Positions 25,320 through 34,701 of a stretch of DNA of 64,000 nucleotides are shown here, piece after piece. Origin of the DNA: Marinospirillum sp031581385 (GTDB taxonomy: Bacteria > Pseudomonadota > Gammaproteobacteria > Pseudomonadales > Halomonadaceae); contig NZ_CP085242.1 of assembly GCF_044810985.1 (NCBI RefSeq), positions 1,550,001 to 1,614,000 of the forward strand, in the 5' to 3' direction. The translations under genes were made by a program, and so were the position numbers. Below the pieces are notes generated by a model. The model had not been told where the DNA came from. It was given only the letters and a program-made list of their open reading frames with translations, and ran no database searches. The stretch's first letter is position 1, and every line of letters starts with the position of its first letter.

Positions 25320-26426
25320 ATGCCTATGCAAAGCCTGCAACTTGATCTGGGTGAGCGCAGCTACGCGATTCATATAGGCTCAGGACTTCTGAAAAAGGGT
25401 GAGCTTATAACCCCCCTGCTGGAAGGCAAGCAGGTCTTGATCGTCACCAACACGACGGTGGCTCCCCTGTATCTGGAACAGCTCAAGTCCAGCCTGCAGA
25501 AGGCCAACCCCGACCTGCAAATAGCCACCTGCATTCTGCCGGATGGAGAAACCTACAAAAACCTGGCCCATCTGGAAAAAATCTGGGATCAACTGTTGGA
25601 ATCCGGCTTCAACCGCAAGGCCACTTTGCTGGCTCTGGGTGGCGGCGTCATCGGCGACATGACCGGCTTTGCTGCTGCCTGCTATCAACGCGGCATCAAC
25701 TTTATCCAACTGCCGACCACCCTGCTCTCCCAGGTGGACTCTTCTGTGGGTGGCAAAACCGGGGTCAACCATCCTCTGGGCAAGAACATGCTGGGGGCCT
25801 TCTGGCAGCCCCGCCTGGTTCTGATCGATACCCAAAGTCTGCAAAGTCTGCCGCCTCGGGAGCTGGCTGCCGGTATGGCCGAAGTCATCAAATACGGGTT
25901 GCTGGGTGACCTGCCTTTTCTGGAGTGGCTGGAAGCCCATATGACCGAGCTGATGTCCGGGGATGAGCAACTCTTGACCGAGGCCATTGCTCGTTCCTGC
26001 CAGTGCAAGGCTGATATCGTGGCTGAAGATGAAAGGGAAGGCGGCAAACGCGCCTTGCTGAACCTGGGGCACACTTTTGGTCATGCCATAGAAACGGAAA
26101 TGGGTTATGGTCAATGGCTGCATGGCGAAGCTGTAGCTGCCGGCATGTGGCTGGCTGCGGATCTGTCCCGGCGTCTGGGCTGGCTGAATCAGGCTGACTG
26201 TGACCGGATTGCCCGCTTGTTAACCGCAGCTCATTTACCGGTGCGTCCACCCTCCCAAATGCAGGTGGCGCACTTTAACAAACACATGGCCGTCGACAAG
26301 AAAAATATAGATGGCCAGCTCAGACTGGTGCTTCTTGAGCGCTTGGGTCAGGCCCGAATTCACAACCTGACTGAACAAGCACTACTGGAAAGCTGTCTGA
26401 TGGAAGCCTTGTCAACTAGCTGTTAA
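25320..26426 (+). CDS. aroB: 3-dehydroquinate synthase
   Basis: 368 residues from the ATG at 25320, which follows the aroK TGA by one base; ATG 25326 (MQSLQLDLGERSY) is equally plausible. Motifs: DGETYKNL, ALGGGVIGDMTGFAAACYQRG (NAD-binding), PTTLLSQVDSSVGGKTGVNHP and the zinc ligands in LNLGHTFGHAIE and WLHGEAVAAGM. Makes 3-dehydroquinate from DAHP. The 83 bases after it contain a hairpin (26429-26453) without T-tract and no gene. Confidence 0.96.
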   Translation: MPMQSLQLDLGERSYAIHIGSGLLKKGELITPLLEGKQVLIVTNTTVAPLYLEQLKSSLQKANPDLQIATCILPDGETYKNLAHLEKIWDQLLESGFNRKATLLALGGGVIGDMTGFAAACYQRGINFIQLPTTLLSQVDSSVGGKTGVNHPLGKNMLGAFWQPRLVLIDTQSLQSLPPRELAAGMAEVIKYGLLGDLPFLEWLEAHMTELMSGDEQLLTEAIARSCQCKADIVAEDEREGGKRALLNLGHTFGHAIETEMGYGQWLHGEAVAAGMWLAADLSRRLGWLNQADCDRIARLLTAAHLPVRPPSQMQVAHFNKHMAVDKKNIDGQLRLVLLERLGQARIHNLTEQALLESCLMEALSTSC

Positions 26427-26509
26427 ATAGCTGCAGGCGTTACACTTGCAGCTCTGATATGATTTAATTTTTATTTTCGCATCCCAACCTTGTCTAGGGA
26501 GTCGCTGGT

Positions 26510-28201
26510 ATGCCATCCAGGGAACCGTCACTCAGCAGCGCAGAAGCCTCCAGTGAAGAGGCTCTGCAACTGCTGGAACAAATCAATGATCAAGCGGTTT
26601 TTTATCCAGGTCGCCAACATGGCAAGCACCTTGACCTGCTGCTCCACCTGAGCCGCTACAGCAACCTGCTATTAACCGTTACAGGTCCATCCGGCAGCGG
26701 CAAGTCCCACCTTAAAAACCGGCTCAAAGAACAGCTGGATTCCGGCGTCAGCGCCGTTAGCCTGGATGCCAACAGGGTCGGCAACGCACCCAAACTGCTG
26801 TCCAGCCTGGAAAGTGCCTTGCGCCTGGAGATTCCACCCCGGGCAGACACTCCCCAGTATCTTGAAGAAATCCGCAGCCATACCGAACTGCTCAGTGAAG
26901 ACGGTGGCAGTTGCCTGATCCTGATCGACAATGCCGAAGCTCTGGATCAAGGCGCACTGGATGTCATTCTGGAGCTGGCCACCACCAGCAATGATTCGCG
27001 TCGCCCTCACCTTGCCTTATTTGGCCGTGACGATCTGCTCAAGCGCCTGCATGATCGTGCCAACCAATCCCGTTTTGAAGCCGTCGGTCACCACCTGCCC
27101 CTGGAGGCCTTCAGTGAAGTTGAAGCCCGTGGTTATCTGGAACACCGCTGCCACAGTGTGGGCCTGGATCATTTACCGCTGAATGACAACCAGTTCCATC
27201 GTGTCTACAAGGCATCCCACGGCTGGCCCGGCCTGCTCAACAAGGCCCTTTTGAAAGAACTGGAAGAAACCGGCCCCGCGGAAGACACCGCTGCCAAGGT
27301 CACCAAACCCAGTAAAAAGCCGCTCAGCAAAAAGAAAACCAAACGAGCCAAAACACCCCTGTGGCCCCTTTTCGGTGCTGCCGTCATTATTGCCGGGCTG
27401 GTTGTTGGCTTTCTTTACTATGGTGATATGGGCAGCAGCGGCCCTTCCGAAACCGGCATGCAGCTGATTTCCAGATCCCAGCAACTGCGCCAGGATTCGC
27501 AGGAGGGTCCACGAGGCCAAAGTGACGAGGTTCTGGAGAAGCTGGAGAGAGAAGTTGAAGACCTTCCTCCCCTTGAGGAGGAAATTGCTGAAGAAACAAC
27601 CCTTGAGGAAGAGGCGACCACTGAAACACCGGCCACGGAAGCTCCGGCAGAGGATGAAGAAGTTGCTGACACCCCGGACGCCACACCGCCTCCAGTTCCC
27701 GAAGGCAATCAGCCGGACAGCCCGAATGATCCACCTCCCGACCTGACTAACAGCGAACAGCCGGAAGAGCAGCCAGAACCAGAACAGCAACCTGAATCCG
27801 AGCCGGAAGCAGATTTACAGCTTGAACCCCTGCCGGAACCGGAACAGACAACCGAACCGGAGCCGGAACCCGAGCCAGAAGTGGCCAGTGAATTTCAGGA
27901 TGAGGGTTTTCGTCGTGAAGCCTGGCTGATGGAGCGTGATCCCCAGAACTTCACCCTGCAGCTGCTGGCCAGCTCGGAAGAGTCAACGGTTCAGAATTTC
28001 ATCCAGGCGCAGGACAACCCGGATGATTTTTCCTACTACCAGCGCGGCCATGAGGGCAGCCCCTGGGTTGTCGTCCGCGGCGACTACGAAGACCGAGCTG
28101 AGGCAGAGGCAGCCAGAGAGGCATTGCCTGCCAACCTGCGCAATCAACAACCCTGGCTGCGACGTTTCAACGGGATTCAGACCGAATTGAACGAGCGCTA
28201 G
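26510..28201 (+). CDS. damX: DamX-like SPOR-domain cell division protein
   Basis: 563 residues. The N-terminal AAA+ domain has Walker A TGPSGSGKSHL (K65) and a Walker B-like CLILIDNAEAL; residues 283-305 form one membrane helix (LFGAAVIIAGLVVGFLYY); then a long Glu/Pro-rich periplasmic linker with PEPEPE runs; the C-terminal SPOR domain (from about 479, FTLQLLASSEES) binds denuded septal glycan. The ATPase-SPOR fusion and the aroB-damX order are standard in gammaproteobacteria. Its usual follower dam is missing, gltB stands there instead, as in Pseudomonas. Confidence 0.9.
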   Translation: MPSREPSLSSAEASSEEALQLLEQINDQAVFYPGRQHGKHLDLLLHLSRYSNLLLTVTGPSGSGKSHLKNRLKEQLDSGVSAVSLDANRVGNAPKLLSSLESALRLEIPPRADTPQYLEEIRSHTELLSEDGGSCLILIDNAEALDQGALDVILELATTSNDSRRPHLALFGRDDLLKRLHDRANQSRFEAVGHHLPLEAFSEVEARGYLEHRCHSVGLDHLPLNDNQFHRVYKASHGWPGLLNKALLKELEETGPAEDTAAKVTKPSKKPLSKKKTKRAKTPLWPLFGAAVIIAGLVVGFLYYGDMGSSGPSETGMQLISRSQQLRQDSQEGPRGQSDEVLEKLEREVEDLPPLEEEIAEETTLEEEATTETPATEAPAEDEEVADTPDATPPPVPEGNQPDSPNDPPPDLTNSEQPEEQPEPEQQPESEPEADLQLEPLPEPEQTTEPEPEPEPEVASEFQDEGFRREAWLMERDPQNFTLQLLASSEESTVQNFIQAQDNPDDFSYYQRGHEGSPWVVVRGDYEDRAEAEAAREALPANLRNQQPWLRRFNGIQTELNER

Positions 28202-28230
28202 TTATTCAAAAGCGGTTTTTTGCCCGATTT

Positions 28231-28276
28231 TGCACCCATATAGAGCAAAATCGGGCAAACGCACCAATCTTGAACA
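28231..28276 (+). promoter_or_regulatory. Two NtrC-like binding sites upstream of gltB1
   Basis: TGCACCCATATAGAGCA (28231-28247) agrees with the NtrC consensus TGCACCA-N3-TGGTGCA at 11 of 14 specified bases, and CGCACCAATCTTGAACA (28260-28276) at 10 of 14. Their centres are 29 bp apart and lie 201 and 172 bp upstream of the -12 GC of the sigma-54-like promoter. The first site sits inside a 15-bp inverted repeat (28219-28233 with 28245-28259). The matches were scored by eye; see the matching pair at 34493. Confidence 0.5.
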
Positions 28277-28343
28277 CAAGCACCCAGAAGCAAACCTTTT
28301 GTGATTGGTTTTCCAAAAGCAATTTCTTAAAGTTATTCATTAA

Positions 28344-28372
28344 CAAAAAAACTGGCCTTTTGGGCCATTTTT
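28344..28372. terminator. Probable bidirectional terminator after damX
   Basis: A-tract, TGGCC (28353-28357), loop TTTTG, GGCCA (28363-28367), then TTTTT. Short but flanked by A and T runs. It isolates gltB1 from upstream transcription; the promoters follow it directly. Confidence 0.65.
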
Positions 28373-28375
28373 CGT

Positions 28376-28441
28376 TTGTTCCCTGTCCTTACCTGCGTGT
28401 AATATCCGCTGCATACCAAAATAACCGGCATACCCCTTGCC
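28376..28441 (+). promoter_or_regulatory. gltB1 promoter region: sigma-70-like and sigma-54-like elements
   Basis: TTGTTC (28376-28381), 18 bases, TAATAT (28400-28405) is a sigma-70 candidate. Further down, CGGCAT-ACCCC-TTGCC (28426-28441) has GG-N10-GC spacing (28427-28428 and 28439-28440), the hallmark of a sigma-54 -24/-12 promoter. The 25-base block 28428-28452 recurs upstream of gltB2 with 23 identities. With the NtrC-like sites, sigma-54 control is the better explanation, but the sigma-70 pair is also conserved between the two operons. Confidence 0.55.
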
Positions 28442-28469
28442 GATTTTGCATAACGTGAGAGCCAAGACC

Positions 28470-31400
28470 ATGAACACATCTCTCCAAAACAAAAACCCAG
28501 GTCTTCACAAGAAAAGTGAATTCAAAGACAACTGCGGTTTCGGCCTGATTGCGCAAATGCATGGCCAGGCCAGCCATGACCTCTTGAAAACAGCGATTGA
28601 ATCCCTGACCTGCATGACTCACCGCGGCGGTATCGCTGCCGATGGTAAAACCGGCGATGGCTGCGGCCTCCTAATCAAAAAGCCCGACTCTTTTCTGCGC
28701 ACCCTGGCCCGGGAGCTTTTTGCCCAGGACATGCATGAACGCTATGCCGTAGGGATGGTCTTTCTGCCTCAGGATCAGGCTCGCGCCCAAAAAGGCCGCC
28801 AGGCTCTGGAGCAACAAATCCATGCCCAGGGCCTGGAAGTCGTGGGTTGGCGGGTTGTTCCCACCGACCCCTCGGTCTGCGGGGAGATTGCTCTGGCCTG
28901 CATGCCCCAGTTTGAGCAGATTTTTGTCAATGCTCCTGAAGGCATGGAAGAAAAAGAGCTGGGCGTGAAGCTTTTTATGGCTCGACGCCGCGCCGAAATG
29001 GCCATGAAAGAGGACGAAGACTTTTATGTGGCTTCCCTGTCCAGCAAGGTACTCTCCTATAAAGGGCTGACCCTGCCGGTTGATCTGCCCAATTTCTACA
29101 CCGATTTGAGTGACGAGCGCATGGAAACCGCTATTTGCGTGTTCCACCAGCGTTTTTCCACCAACACCGACCCCAAATGGCCACTGGCCCAGCCTTTCCG
29201 TTACCTGGCTCACAATGGTGAAATCAATACCATTGAGGCCAATCGCAACTGGGCCAATGCGCGCAAGAAAAACTTCAAGAATGATTATCTGCCGGACATT
29301 GAAACCCTGGATCAGGTGGTCAATACCGAAGGTTCGGATTCTTCCAGCATGGACAATATGCTGGAGGTTCTGCTGACCGGGGACATGAACCTGTTTCAGG
29401 CGGTGCGCAAAATGATTCCCCCGGCCTGGCAGAATGTCCAGACCATGGATGGCGATCTGCGGGCCTTCTACGAATACAACTCCATGCACATGGAAGCCTG
29501 GGACGGACCCGCCGGCCTGGTCATGACCGATGGTCGCTATGCCTTGTGCATGCTGGATCGCAATGGCCTGCGCCCGGCGCGTTTTGTAATCACCAAAAAC
29601 GGTTATATCACCCTGGCTTCGGAAATCGGTGTCTGGGATTACAAGCCGGAGGATGTTCTGCAAAAAAGCCGTGTTGGCCCCGGCCAGATTCTGGCTGTGG
29701 ACACTCTGACCGGCGACATCCTGCACACCAAGGATGTCGACGACAAGCTCAAGTCTGCCAACCCTTACAAGCAGTGGCTACGTGAGCAGTCCACCTATCT
29801 GGAGTCCACCCTGACCGAGATAGGCCCGCGTTTTGAGGCCATGGACAAGCAGGAACTGGCCGTAGCCATGAAGATGTTCAACATCAGTCTGGAAGAGCGC
29901 AACTCGGTCCTCCTGCCTCTGGCGGATTCCGGCCAGGAAGCCGTGGGTTCCATGGGTGATGACACACCCATGGCCGTGCTTTCCAAAAAAGTGCGCCATG
30001 TCGCCGACTTCTTCCGCCAAAAGTTTGCCCAGGTCACCAACCCGGCCATCGACCCTCTGCGTGAATCCATCGTCATGTCGCTGGAAACCGTGATCGGCCG
30101 GGAAATGAATGTCTTTGAAGAAAAACCCGAGTATGCCAACCGCATCATTCTGACCACCCCGGTTCTTTCACCGCGCAAATTCAAGTCACTGGTTGAAGAC
30201 CCGCGCCCCGGTTTTGAAGAGCAATTCATTGCGCTGCAATTCAACCCTGCAGAAACGGGACTCAAACAGGCCCTGGAAGACATTGCCCAGCAGGCCGAAA
30301 ATGCAGTTCGCGCCAACAAGGTGCTGCTGGTTCTGTCCGACCGCAACCTGGACAAGGGCCAGTTGCCCATCAATGCTGTCATGGCAACCGGGGCCGTTCA
30401 CCATCGTTTGATGGCCAAAGGCTTGCGCTGCGATGCCAATATCATCGTCGATACCGGTTGGGCGCGGGATTCCCATCATATGGCTGTACTCTTTGGCTTC
30501 GGGGCCACGGCCATTAACCCCTGGCTGAGCTATCAGGTCATCGCTGACCTGCACCGCAGTGGTGAACTCCAGGGTGATCCAGGGGATACCCGCCGCGCTT
30601 ACCGTAAAGGCATTCAGAAAGGCCTGATGAAAATTCTCTCCAAAATGGGGATTTCCACTCTACCTTCCTATCGGGGTTCCCAGTTGTTTGAAGCCGTGGG
30701 CCTGGATGACGAAGTGGTCGAACTCTGCTTCAAGGGTGTGGCCAGCCGCATTCAGGGGGCCGGTTTTGTTGATCTGCAAATGGATCAGGAACTCCTGGCG
30801 GAAAATGCCTGGCGCAAGTCCGCCCGGGTCAGCCAGGGTGGCCTGCTCAAGTATGTGCACGGCGGTGAATACCATGCCTACAACCCGGATGTAGTCAAGA
30901 GCATGCAGGAAGCGGTACAAACCGGCAGTTATGAAGCCTGGAAGCGTTTTGCCAAGCTGGTCAATGAGCGGCCGGCAGCCACCCTGCGGGATCTTTTGAA
31001 ACTCAAACCGGCTCAGCAGCCTTTGCCGCTGGATCAGGTGGAAAGCGTTGAAGACCTGCTGCCGCGTTTTGATTCGGCAGGCATGTCGCTGGGCGCCCTG
31101 TCACCGGAGGCTCACGAAGCCCTGGCCCAGGCCATGAATGAAATGGGTGCGCGTTCCAACTCGGGTGAAGGCGGTGAAGATCCCGCCCGCTACGGCACCA
31201 GCAAGTCTTCCAAAATCAAACAGATTGCTTCGGGTCGCTTTGGCGTGACCCCAGCCTACCTGTCCAGCGCTGAAGTCCTGCAAATCAAGGTCGCCCAGGG
31301 TGCCAAACCCGGTGAGGGCGGCCAGTTGCCCGGTGGCAAGGTCAATGCCCTGATTGCGCGTCTGCGCCATTCGGTGCCAGGGGTAACTCTGATTTCTCCA

Positions 31401-32945
31401 CCACCGCACCACGACATCTATTCCATTGAAGATCTGGCCCAGTTGATTTTTGACCTCAAACAGGTCAATCCCAGGGCCCAGGTATCAGTCAAGCTGGTCT
31501 CCGAGCCGGGCATTGGCACCATCGCCACCGGGGTCGCCAAGGCCTACGCCGACCTGATTACTGTTTCCGGGTATGATGGCGGTACAGCAGCTTCGCCAAT
31601 CACCTCCATCAAGTATGCCGGCTCCCCCTGGGAACTGGGCCTGGTGGAAGTCCAGCAGGCGCTGCGCATCAACAAGCTGCGCGACAAGATTCGCCTGCAA
31701 ACCGATGGCGGTCTGAAAACCGGCATGGATGTGGTTAAAGCCGCCATCCTGGGTGCGGAAAGCTTTGGCTTCGGTACGGCTCCCATGGTTTCTCTGGGGT
31801 GTATCTACCTGCGCATCTGCCACCTGAATAACTGTGCGACCGGTGTCGCCACCCAGGATGAAAAACTGCGTGATGAGCACTTCCGGGGCACCGTGGAAAT
31901 GGTCAAAAACTACTTCCGCTTTATTGCCGAAGAGGTTCGGGAAATCCTGGCTGAACTGGGGGTGCAAAAACTCACGGACCTGATCGGGCGCATGGATCTT
32001 CTGGAAGTTCTGGAAGGCGAAACCGAGCGCCAGGGCAAGCTCGACTTCAGCCGTCTGCTGAGCAATGACGAAATACCCGAAGATGCTCCCCACTTTTGCC
32101 AGATCAGTCGCAACGAACCCTTTGACAAGGGCGAGCTGGCCGAACGCATGGTGGCCGAATTGAAGGATGCCCTGGACAACCAGACCGGGGGAGAATTTGC
32201 ATTCAACCTGACCAACTGCGACCGCTCCATCGGTGCCCGGATTTCCGGGGAAATTGCAGTTCGTTACGGTGATGATGGTCTGGCTACTGCCCCCATCAAT
32301 CTGAAGCTCAAGGGTGTGGCCGGGCAAAGTTTCGGGGTCTGGAATGCCAAGGGTCTGAACATGTACCTGGAAGGCGATGCCAACGACTATGTCGGCAAAG
32401 GCATGAACGGTGGCAAACTGGTTCTGGTGCCCCCAACCGGCAGCAGTTTTGCCAGTCACAAGACCTCCATCATGGGCAACACCTGCCTATACGGAGCAAC
32501 CGGCGGTCAACTCTTTGCGGCAGGCCGTGCCGGTGAGCGCTTTGCGGTACGCAACTCAGGTGCAACCGCCATAGTCGAAGGAGCAGGCGATCACTGCTGC
32601 GAATACATGACCGGCGGGATTGTCTGTGTTCTGGGCGATACCGGCTACAACTTCGGTGCGGGTATGACCGGTGGTTTTGCCTATGTGCTGGATCTGGAGC
32701 GTAGCTTCATGGACAAATACAACCACGAGCTGGTTGACCTGCACCGCATCAATACCGAACAGACGGAAGTCTATCGCAATCACCTGCGCAGCATGATCCA
32801 AAGCTTTGTGGAAGAAACCGACTCAGCCTGGGGACGCAAGATTCTGCAGGAATTTTCTGACTTTATTCGTCACTTCTGGCTGGTTAAACCCAAGGCTGCA
32901 AGCCTGGGCGATCTGCTCAAAACCACGCGCCAGAGCGCCCAGTAA
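28470..32945 (+). CDS. gltB: Glutamate synthase (NADPH) large subunit, proteobacterial type
   Basis: 1491 residues from the ATG at 28470 (an in-frame TTG at 28437 falls within the promoter block). The propeptide ends before C22 (DNCGFGLIAQ), the N-terminal nucleophile of the glutaminase domain after processing. Central and FMN-binding domains follow (GGEDPARYG, KPGEGGQLPGGKV, PPPHHDIYSIEDLAQLI); C1111, C1117 and C1122 bind the 3Fe-4S cluster; the C-terminal beta-helix has repeated G-x-x-G-x-x-x-G. Makes two glutamate from glutamine and 2-oxoglutarate with GltD. Confidence 0.97.
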   Translation: MNTSLQNKNPGLHKKSEFKDNCGFGLIAQMHGQASHDLLKTAIESLTCMTHRGGIAADGKTGDGCGLLIKKPDSFLRTLARELFAQDMHERYAVGMVFLPQDQARAQKGRQALEQQIHAQGLEVVGWRVVPTDPSVCGEIALACMPQFEQIFVNAPEGMEEKELGVKLFMARRRAEMAMKEDEDFYVASLSSKVLSYKGLTLPVDLPNFYTDLSDERMETAICVFHQRFSTNTDPKWPLAQPFRYLAHNGEINTIEANRNWANARKKNFKNDYLPDIETLDQVVNTEGSDSSSMDNMLEVLLTGDMNLFQAVRKMIPPAWQNVQTMDGDLRAFYEYNSMHMEAWDGPAGLVMTDGRYALCMLDRNGLRPARFVITKNGYITLASEIGVWDYKPEDVLQKSRVGPGQILAVDTLTGDILHTKDVDDKLKSANPYKQWLREQSTYLESTLTEIGPRFEAMDKQELAVAMKMFNISLEERNSVLLPLADSGQEAVGSMGDDTPMAVLSKKVRHVADFFRQKFAQVTNPAIDPLRESIVMSLETVIGREMNVFEEKPEYANRIILTTPVLSPRKFKSLVEDPRPGFEEQFIALQFNPAETGLKQALEDIAQQAENAVRANKVLLVLSDRNLDKGQLPINAVMATGAVHHRLMAKGLRCDANIIVDTGWARDSHHMAVLFGFGATAINPWLSYQVIADLHRSGELQGDPGDTRRAYRKGIQKGLMKILSKMGISTLPSYRGSQLFEAVGLDDEVVELCFKGVASRIQGAGFVDLQMDQELLAENAWRKSARVSQGGLLKYVHGGEYHAYNPDVVKSMQEAVQTGSYEAWKRFAKLVNERPAATLRDLLKLKPAQQPLPLDQVESVEDLLPRFDSAGMSLGALSPEAHEALAQAMNEMGARSNSGEGGEDPARYGTSKSSKIKQIASGRFGVTPAYLSSAEVLQIKVAQGAKPGEGGQLPGGKVNALIARLRHSVPGVTLISPPPHHDIYSIEDLAQLIFDLKQVNPRAQVSVKLVSEPGIGTIATGVAKAYADLITVSGYDGGTAASPITSIKYAGSPWELGLVEVQQALRINKLRDKIRLQTDGGLKTGMDVVKAAILGAESFGFGTAPMVSLGCIYLRICHLNNCATGVATQDEKLRDEHFRGTVEMVKNYFRFIAEEVREILAELGVQKLTDLIGRMDLLEVLEGETERQGKLDFSRLLSNDEIPEDAPHFCQISRNEPFDKGELAERMVAELKDALDNQTGGEFAFNLTNCDRSIGARISGEIAVRYGDDGLATAPINLKLKGVAGQSFGVWNAKGLNMYLEGDANDYVGKGMNGGKLVLVPPTGSSFASHKTSIMGNTCLYGATGGQLFAAGRAGERFAVRNSGATAIVEGAGDHCCEYMTGGIVCVLGDTGYNFGAGMTGGFAYVLDLERSFMDKYNHELVDLHRINTEQTEVYRNHLRSMIQSFVEETDSAWGRKILQEFSDFIRHFWLVKPKAASLGDLLKTTRQSAQ

Positions 32946-32972
32946 CCGACTTGAGGATTTGAGGATAAAACC

Positions 32973-34391
32973 ATGGCTGAACGTCTCAACAACGACTTCC
33001 AATTCGTCGATGTAGGTCGCCAGGATCCTGCCAAAAAGCCGGTGACCCTGCGCAAAAAAACCTTCATTGAAATTTATGATGCTTTAGATCCCAAGCAGGC
33101 CAGCCAGCAGGCACACCGCTGCCTGGATTGTGGCAACCCCTACTGTGAATGGAAATGCCCGGTACACAACTACATCCCCAACTGGCTGCAGCTGGCCACC
33201 GATGGCAATATCCTGGAAGCAGCTGAGCTCTGCCATGCCACCAACACCCTGCCGGAAGTCTGTGGCCGGGTCTGCCCCCAGGATCGCCTCTGTGAAGGGG
33301 CCTGCACCCTGAATGACGGTTTTGGTGCCGTCACCATCGGTTCCGTGGAAAAGTACATCACTGAAACCGCTTTTGCCCAGGGCTGGCGTCCGGACATGAG
33401 CCAGGTGGAATGGACGGACAAAAAAGTGGCCATTATCGGTGCCGGCCCGGCGGGTCTGGGTTGTGCTGATGTTCTGGCACGCAATGGCGTCAAGCCGGTG
33501 GTTTTTGACAAATACCCGGAAATTGGTGGTCTGCTGACCTTCGGTATCCCCGAGTTCAAGCTGGAAAAAACCGTCATGTCCCGTCGCCGGGAAATTTTTG
33601 AAGGCATGGGCATCGAGTTTCAACTGAATACCGAAATTGGCCAGGATGTCAGCATGGACAAACTCCTGGCTGATTACGACGCTGTTTTCATGGGTATGGG
33701 CACCTACACCTATATGAAAGGTGGTTTCCCCGGTGAAAACCTGCCCGGTGTTTATGATGCCCTGGATTTTCTGATTGCCAATGTCAACCGCTGCCTGGGG
33801 TATGAAAAAGACCCTGCCGATTACATCAGCATGGAAGGCAAAAAAGTCATCGTGCTGGGCGGTGGCGATACCGCCATGGACTGTAACCGCACCTCCATCC
33901 GCCAGAGCGCCCGCAGCGTGACCTGCGCTTACCGGCGTGATGAAGCAAACATGCCCGGCTCGCGCAAGGAAGTGGAAAATGCCCGTGAAGAAGGTGTGAA
34001 GTTTCTCTTCAACCGCCAGCCAATCGCCATCGTCGGCGAAGACAAGGTTGAAGGTGTTAAAGTGGTTCGCACCCAGATGGGTGAACCCGATGAAAATGGT
34101 CGCCGCAAACCCGAAGTGGTTCCCGGTTCGGAAGAAATCCTACCCGCCGATGCGGTGCTGGTCGCCTTTGGCTTCAAAGCCAGCCCGGCGGAATGGTTTG
34201 AAAAACATCAGATCAAAACCAACGACTGGGGCCTGGTGGAAGCACCTGAAGAAGCCCGCCATCCCTTCCAGACCAGCAATGAAAAAGTCTTTGCCGGAGG
34301 CGACATGGTACGCGGCTCCGACCTGGTGGTCACCGCCATCTGGGAAGGACGCCAGGCCGCTGAAGGCATACTTTCTTACCTGAAGGTTTAA
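32973..34391 (+). CDS. gltD: Glutamate synthase small subunit, partner of the first GltB
   Basis: 472 residues. Two N-terminal 4Fe-4S ligand clusters (HRCLDCGNPYCEWKCPVHN and EVCGRVCPQDRLCEGAC), an FAD-binding motif VAIIGAGPAGLGCADVLARNG, an NADPH-binding VIVLGGGDTAMDC, and the C-terminal ANEKVFAGGD-like block (SNEKVFAGGDMVRGSDLVVTA). Feeds electrons from NADPH to GltB. It follows gltB1 by 27 bases with GAGGA as Shine-Dalgarno. Confidence 0.96.
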   Translation: MAERLNNDFQFVDVGRQDPAKKPVTLRKKTFIEIYDALDPKQASQQAHRCLDCGNPYCEWKCPVHNYIPNWLQLATDGNILEAAELCHATNTLPEVCGRVCPQDRLCEGACTLNDGFGAVTIGSVEKYITETAFAQGWRPDMSQVEWTDKKVAIIGAGPAGLGCADVLARNGVKPVVFDKYPEIGGLLTFGIPEFKLEKTVMSRRREIFEGMGIEFQLNTEIGQDVSMDKLLADYDAVFMGMGTYTYMKGGFPGENLPGVYDALDFLIANVNRCLGYEKDPADYISMEGKKVIVLGGGDTAMDCNRTSIRQSARSVTCAYRRDEANMPGSRKEVENAREEGVKFLFNRQPIAIVGEDKVEGVKVVRTQMGEPDENGRRKPEVVPGSEEILPADAVLVAFGFKASPAEWFEKHQIKTNDWGLVEAPEEARHPFQTSNEKVFAGGDMVRGSDLVVTAIWEGRQAAEGILSYLKV

Positions 34392-34418
34392 GGTTTCCAA
34401 AGACAAACTTCAAGACGG

Positions 34419-34480
34419 ACAAGGCAGGTTGGATCGGGACGCGTGAATACATCCGGTCTCAACCCACCTTGCCCTTTATT
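34419..34480 (+). terminator. Long hairpin after gltD1 containing an interspersed 18-base repeat
   Basis: CAAGGCAGGTTG (from about 34420) pairs with CAACCCACCTTG (ending about 34471) except for two mismatches, with an inner GATCGGG/CCGGTC stem, followed by CCCTTTATT. Probably ends the gltBD1 transcript. The loop region holds GGACGCGTGAATACATCC (34437-34454), whose exact reverse complement occurs at 43381-43398. Confidence 0.5.
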
Positions 34481-34492
34481 GACAAGACTCAA

Positions 34493-34537
34493 CGACCCAT
34501 ATTGGTGCATACAAGGGATTTGCACCAAAAAGTTACT
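34493..34537 (+). promoter_or_regulatory. Two NtrC-like binding sites upstream of gltB2
   Basis: CGACCCATATTGGTGCA (34493-34509) fits the NtrC consensus at 11 of 14 bases and TGCACCAAAAAGTTACT (34521-34537) at 10 of 14, each with one perfect half-site (TTGGTGCA and TGCACCAA). Centres are 28 bp apart, and 199 and 171 bp from the -12 GC of the sigma-54-like promoter at 34686. The pair upstream of gltB1 has almost the same geometry, which is hard to explain by chance. Confidence 0.55.
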
Positions 34538-34613
34538 ACGACTTGCTTTCGATTACTTTTTTTCATCTATTGAAAGAAAACCATTTTCTCAGGTTTTCAA
34601 ATGCGACAATTTT

Positions 34614-34634
34614 CCACTTTTAGTGGCATTTTTT
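34614..34634 (+). terminator. Small terminator-like hairpin before the gltB2 promoter
   Basis: CCACT (34614-34618), loop TTT, AGTGG (34622-34626), then CATTTTTT. Weak stem, but placed exactly as the hairpin at 28344-28372 relative to its promoter, which supports it as an insulating terminator. Confidence 0.5.
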
Positions 34635-34636
34635 GT

Positions 34637-34701
34637 TTGTCTATAGACTTTAGATGCAGGTAGTATTTCCTCCCAAAATACAAAGCTGCATAACCCTTGC
34701 C
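34637..34701 (+). promoter_or_regulatory. gltB2 promoter region, homologous to that of gltB1
   Basis: TTGTCT (34637-34642), 18 bases, TAGTAT (34661-34666) parallels the sigma-70 candidate of gltB1. The sigma-54 candidate CTGCAT-AACCC-TTGCC (34686-34701) keeps TTGC at -12 but has TG instead of GG at -24. The block 34688-34712 is identical to 28428-28452 at 23 of 25 bases. The remaining 99 bases to the gltB2 start hold no gene. Confidence 0.5.

Noticed and set aside
28219..28259. 15-bp palindrome after damX as the damX terminator
   Set aside because: No T-tract follows on either strand and the stem is AT-rich; the hairpin at 28344-28372 is a better terminator and this palindrome surrounds an NtrC-like site.
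28437..28469. TTG start upstream of gltB1
   Set aside because: It lies in the conserved promoter block shared with gltB2; the ATG at 28470 gives the normal short propeptide before C22.
31485..32459. 324-codon minus-strand frame opposite gltB1 (and similar ones opposite gltB2)
   Set aside because: Codon-structure shadows of the long GltB genes; no domains and no ribosome-binding sites.
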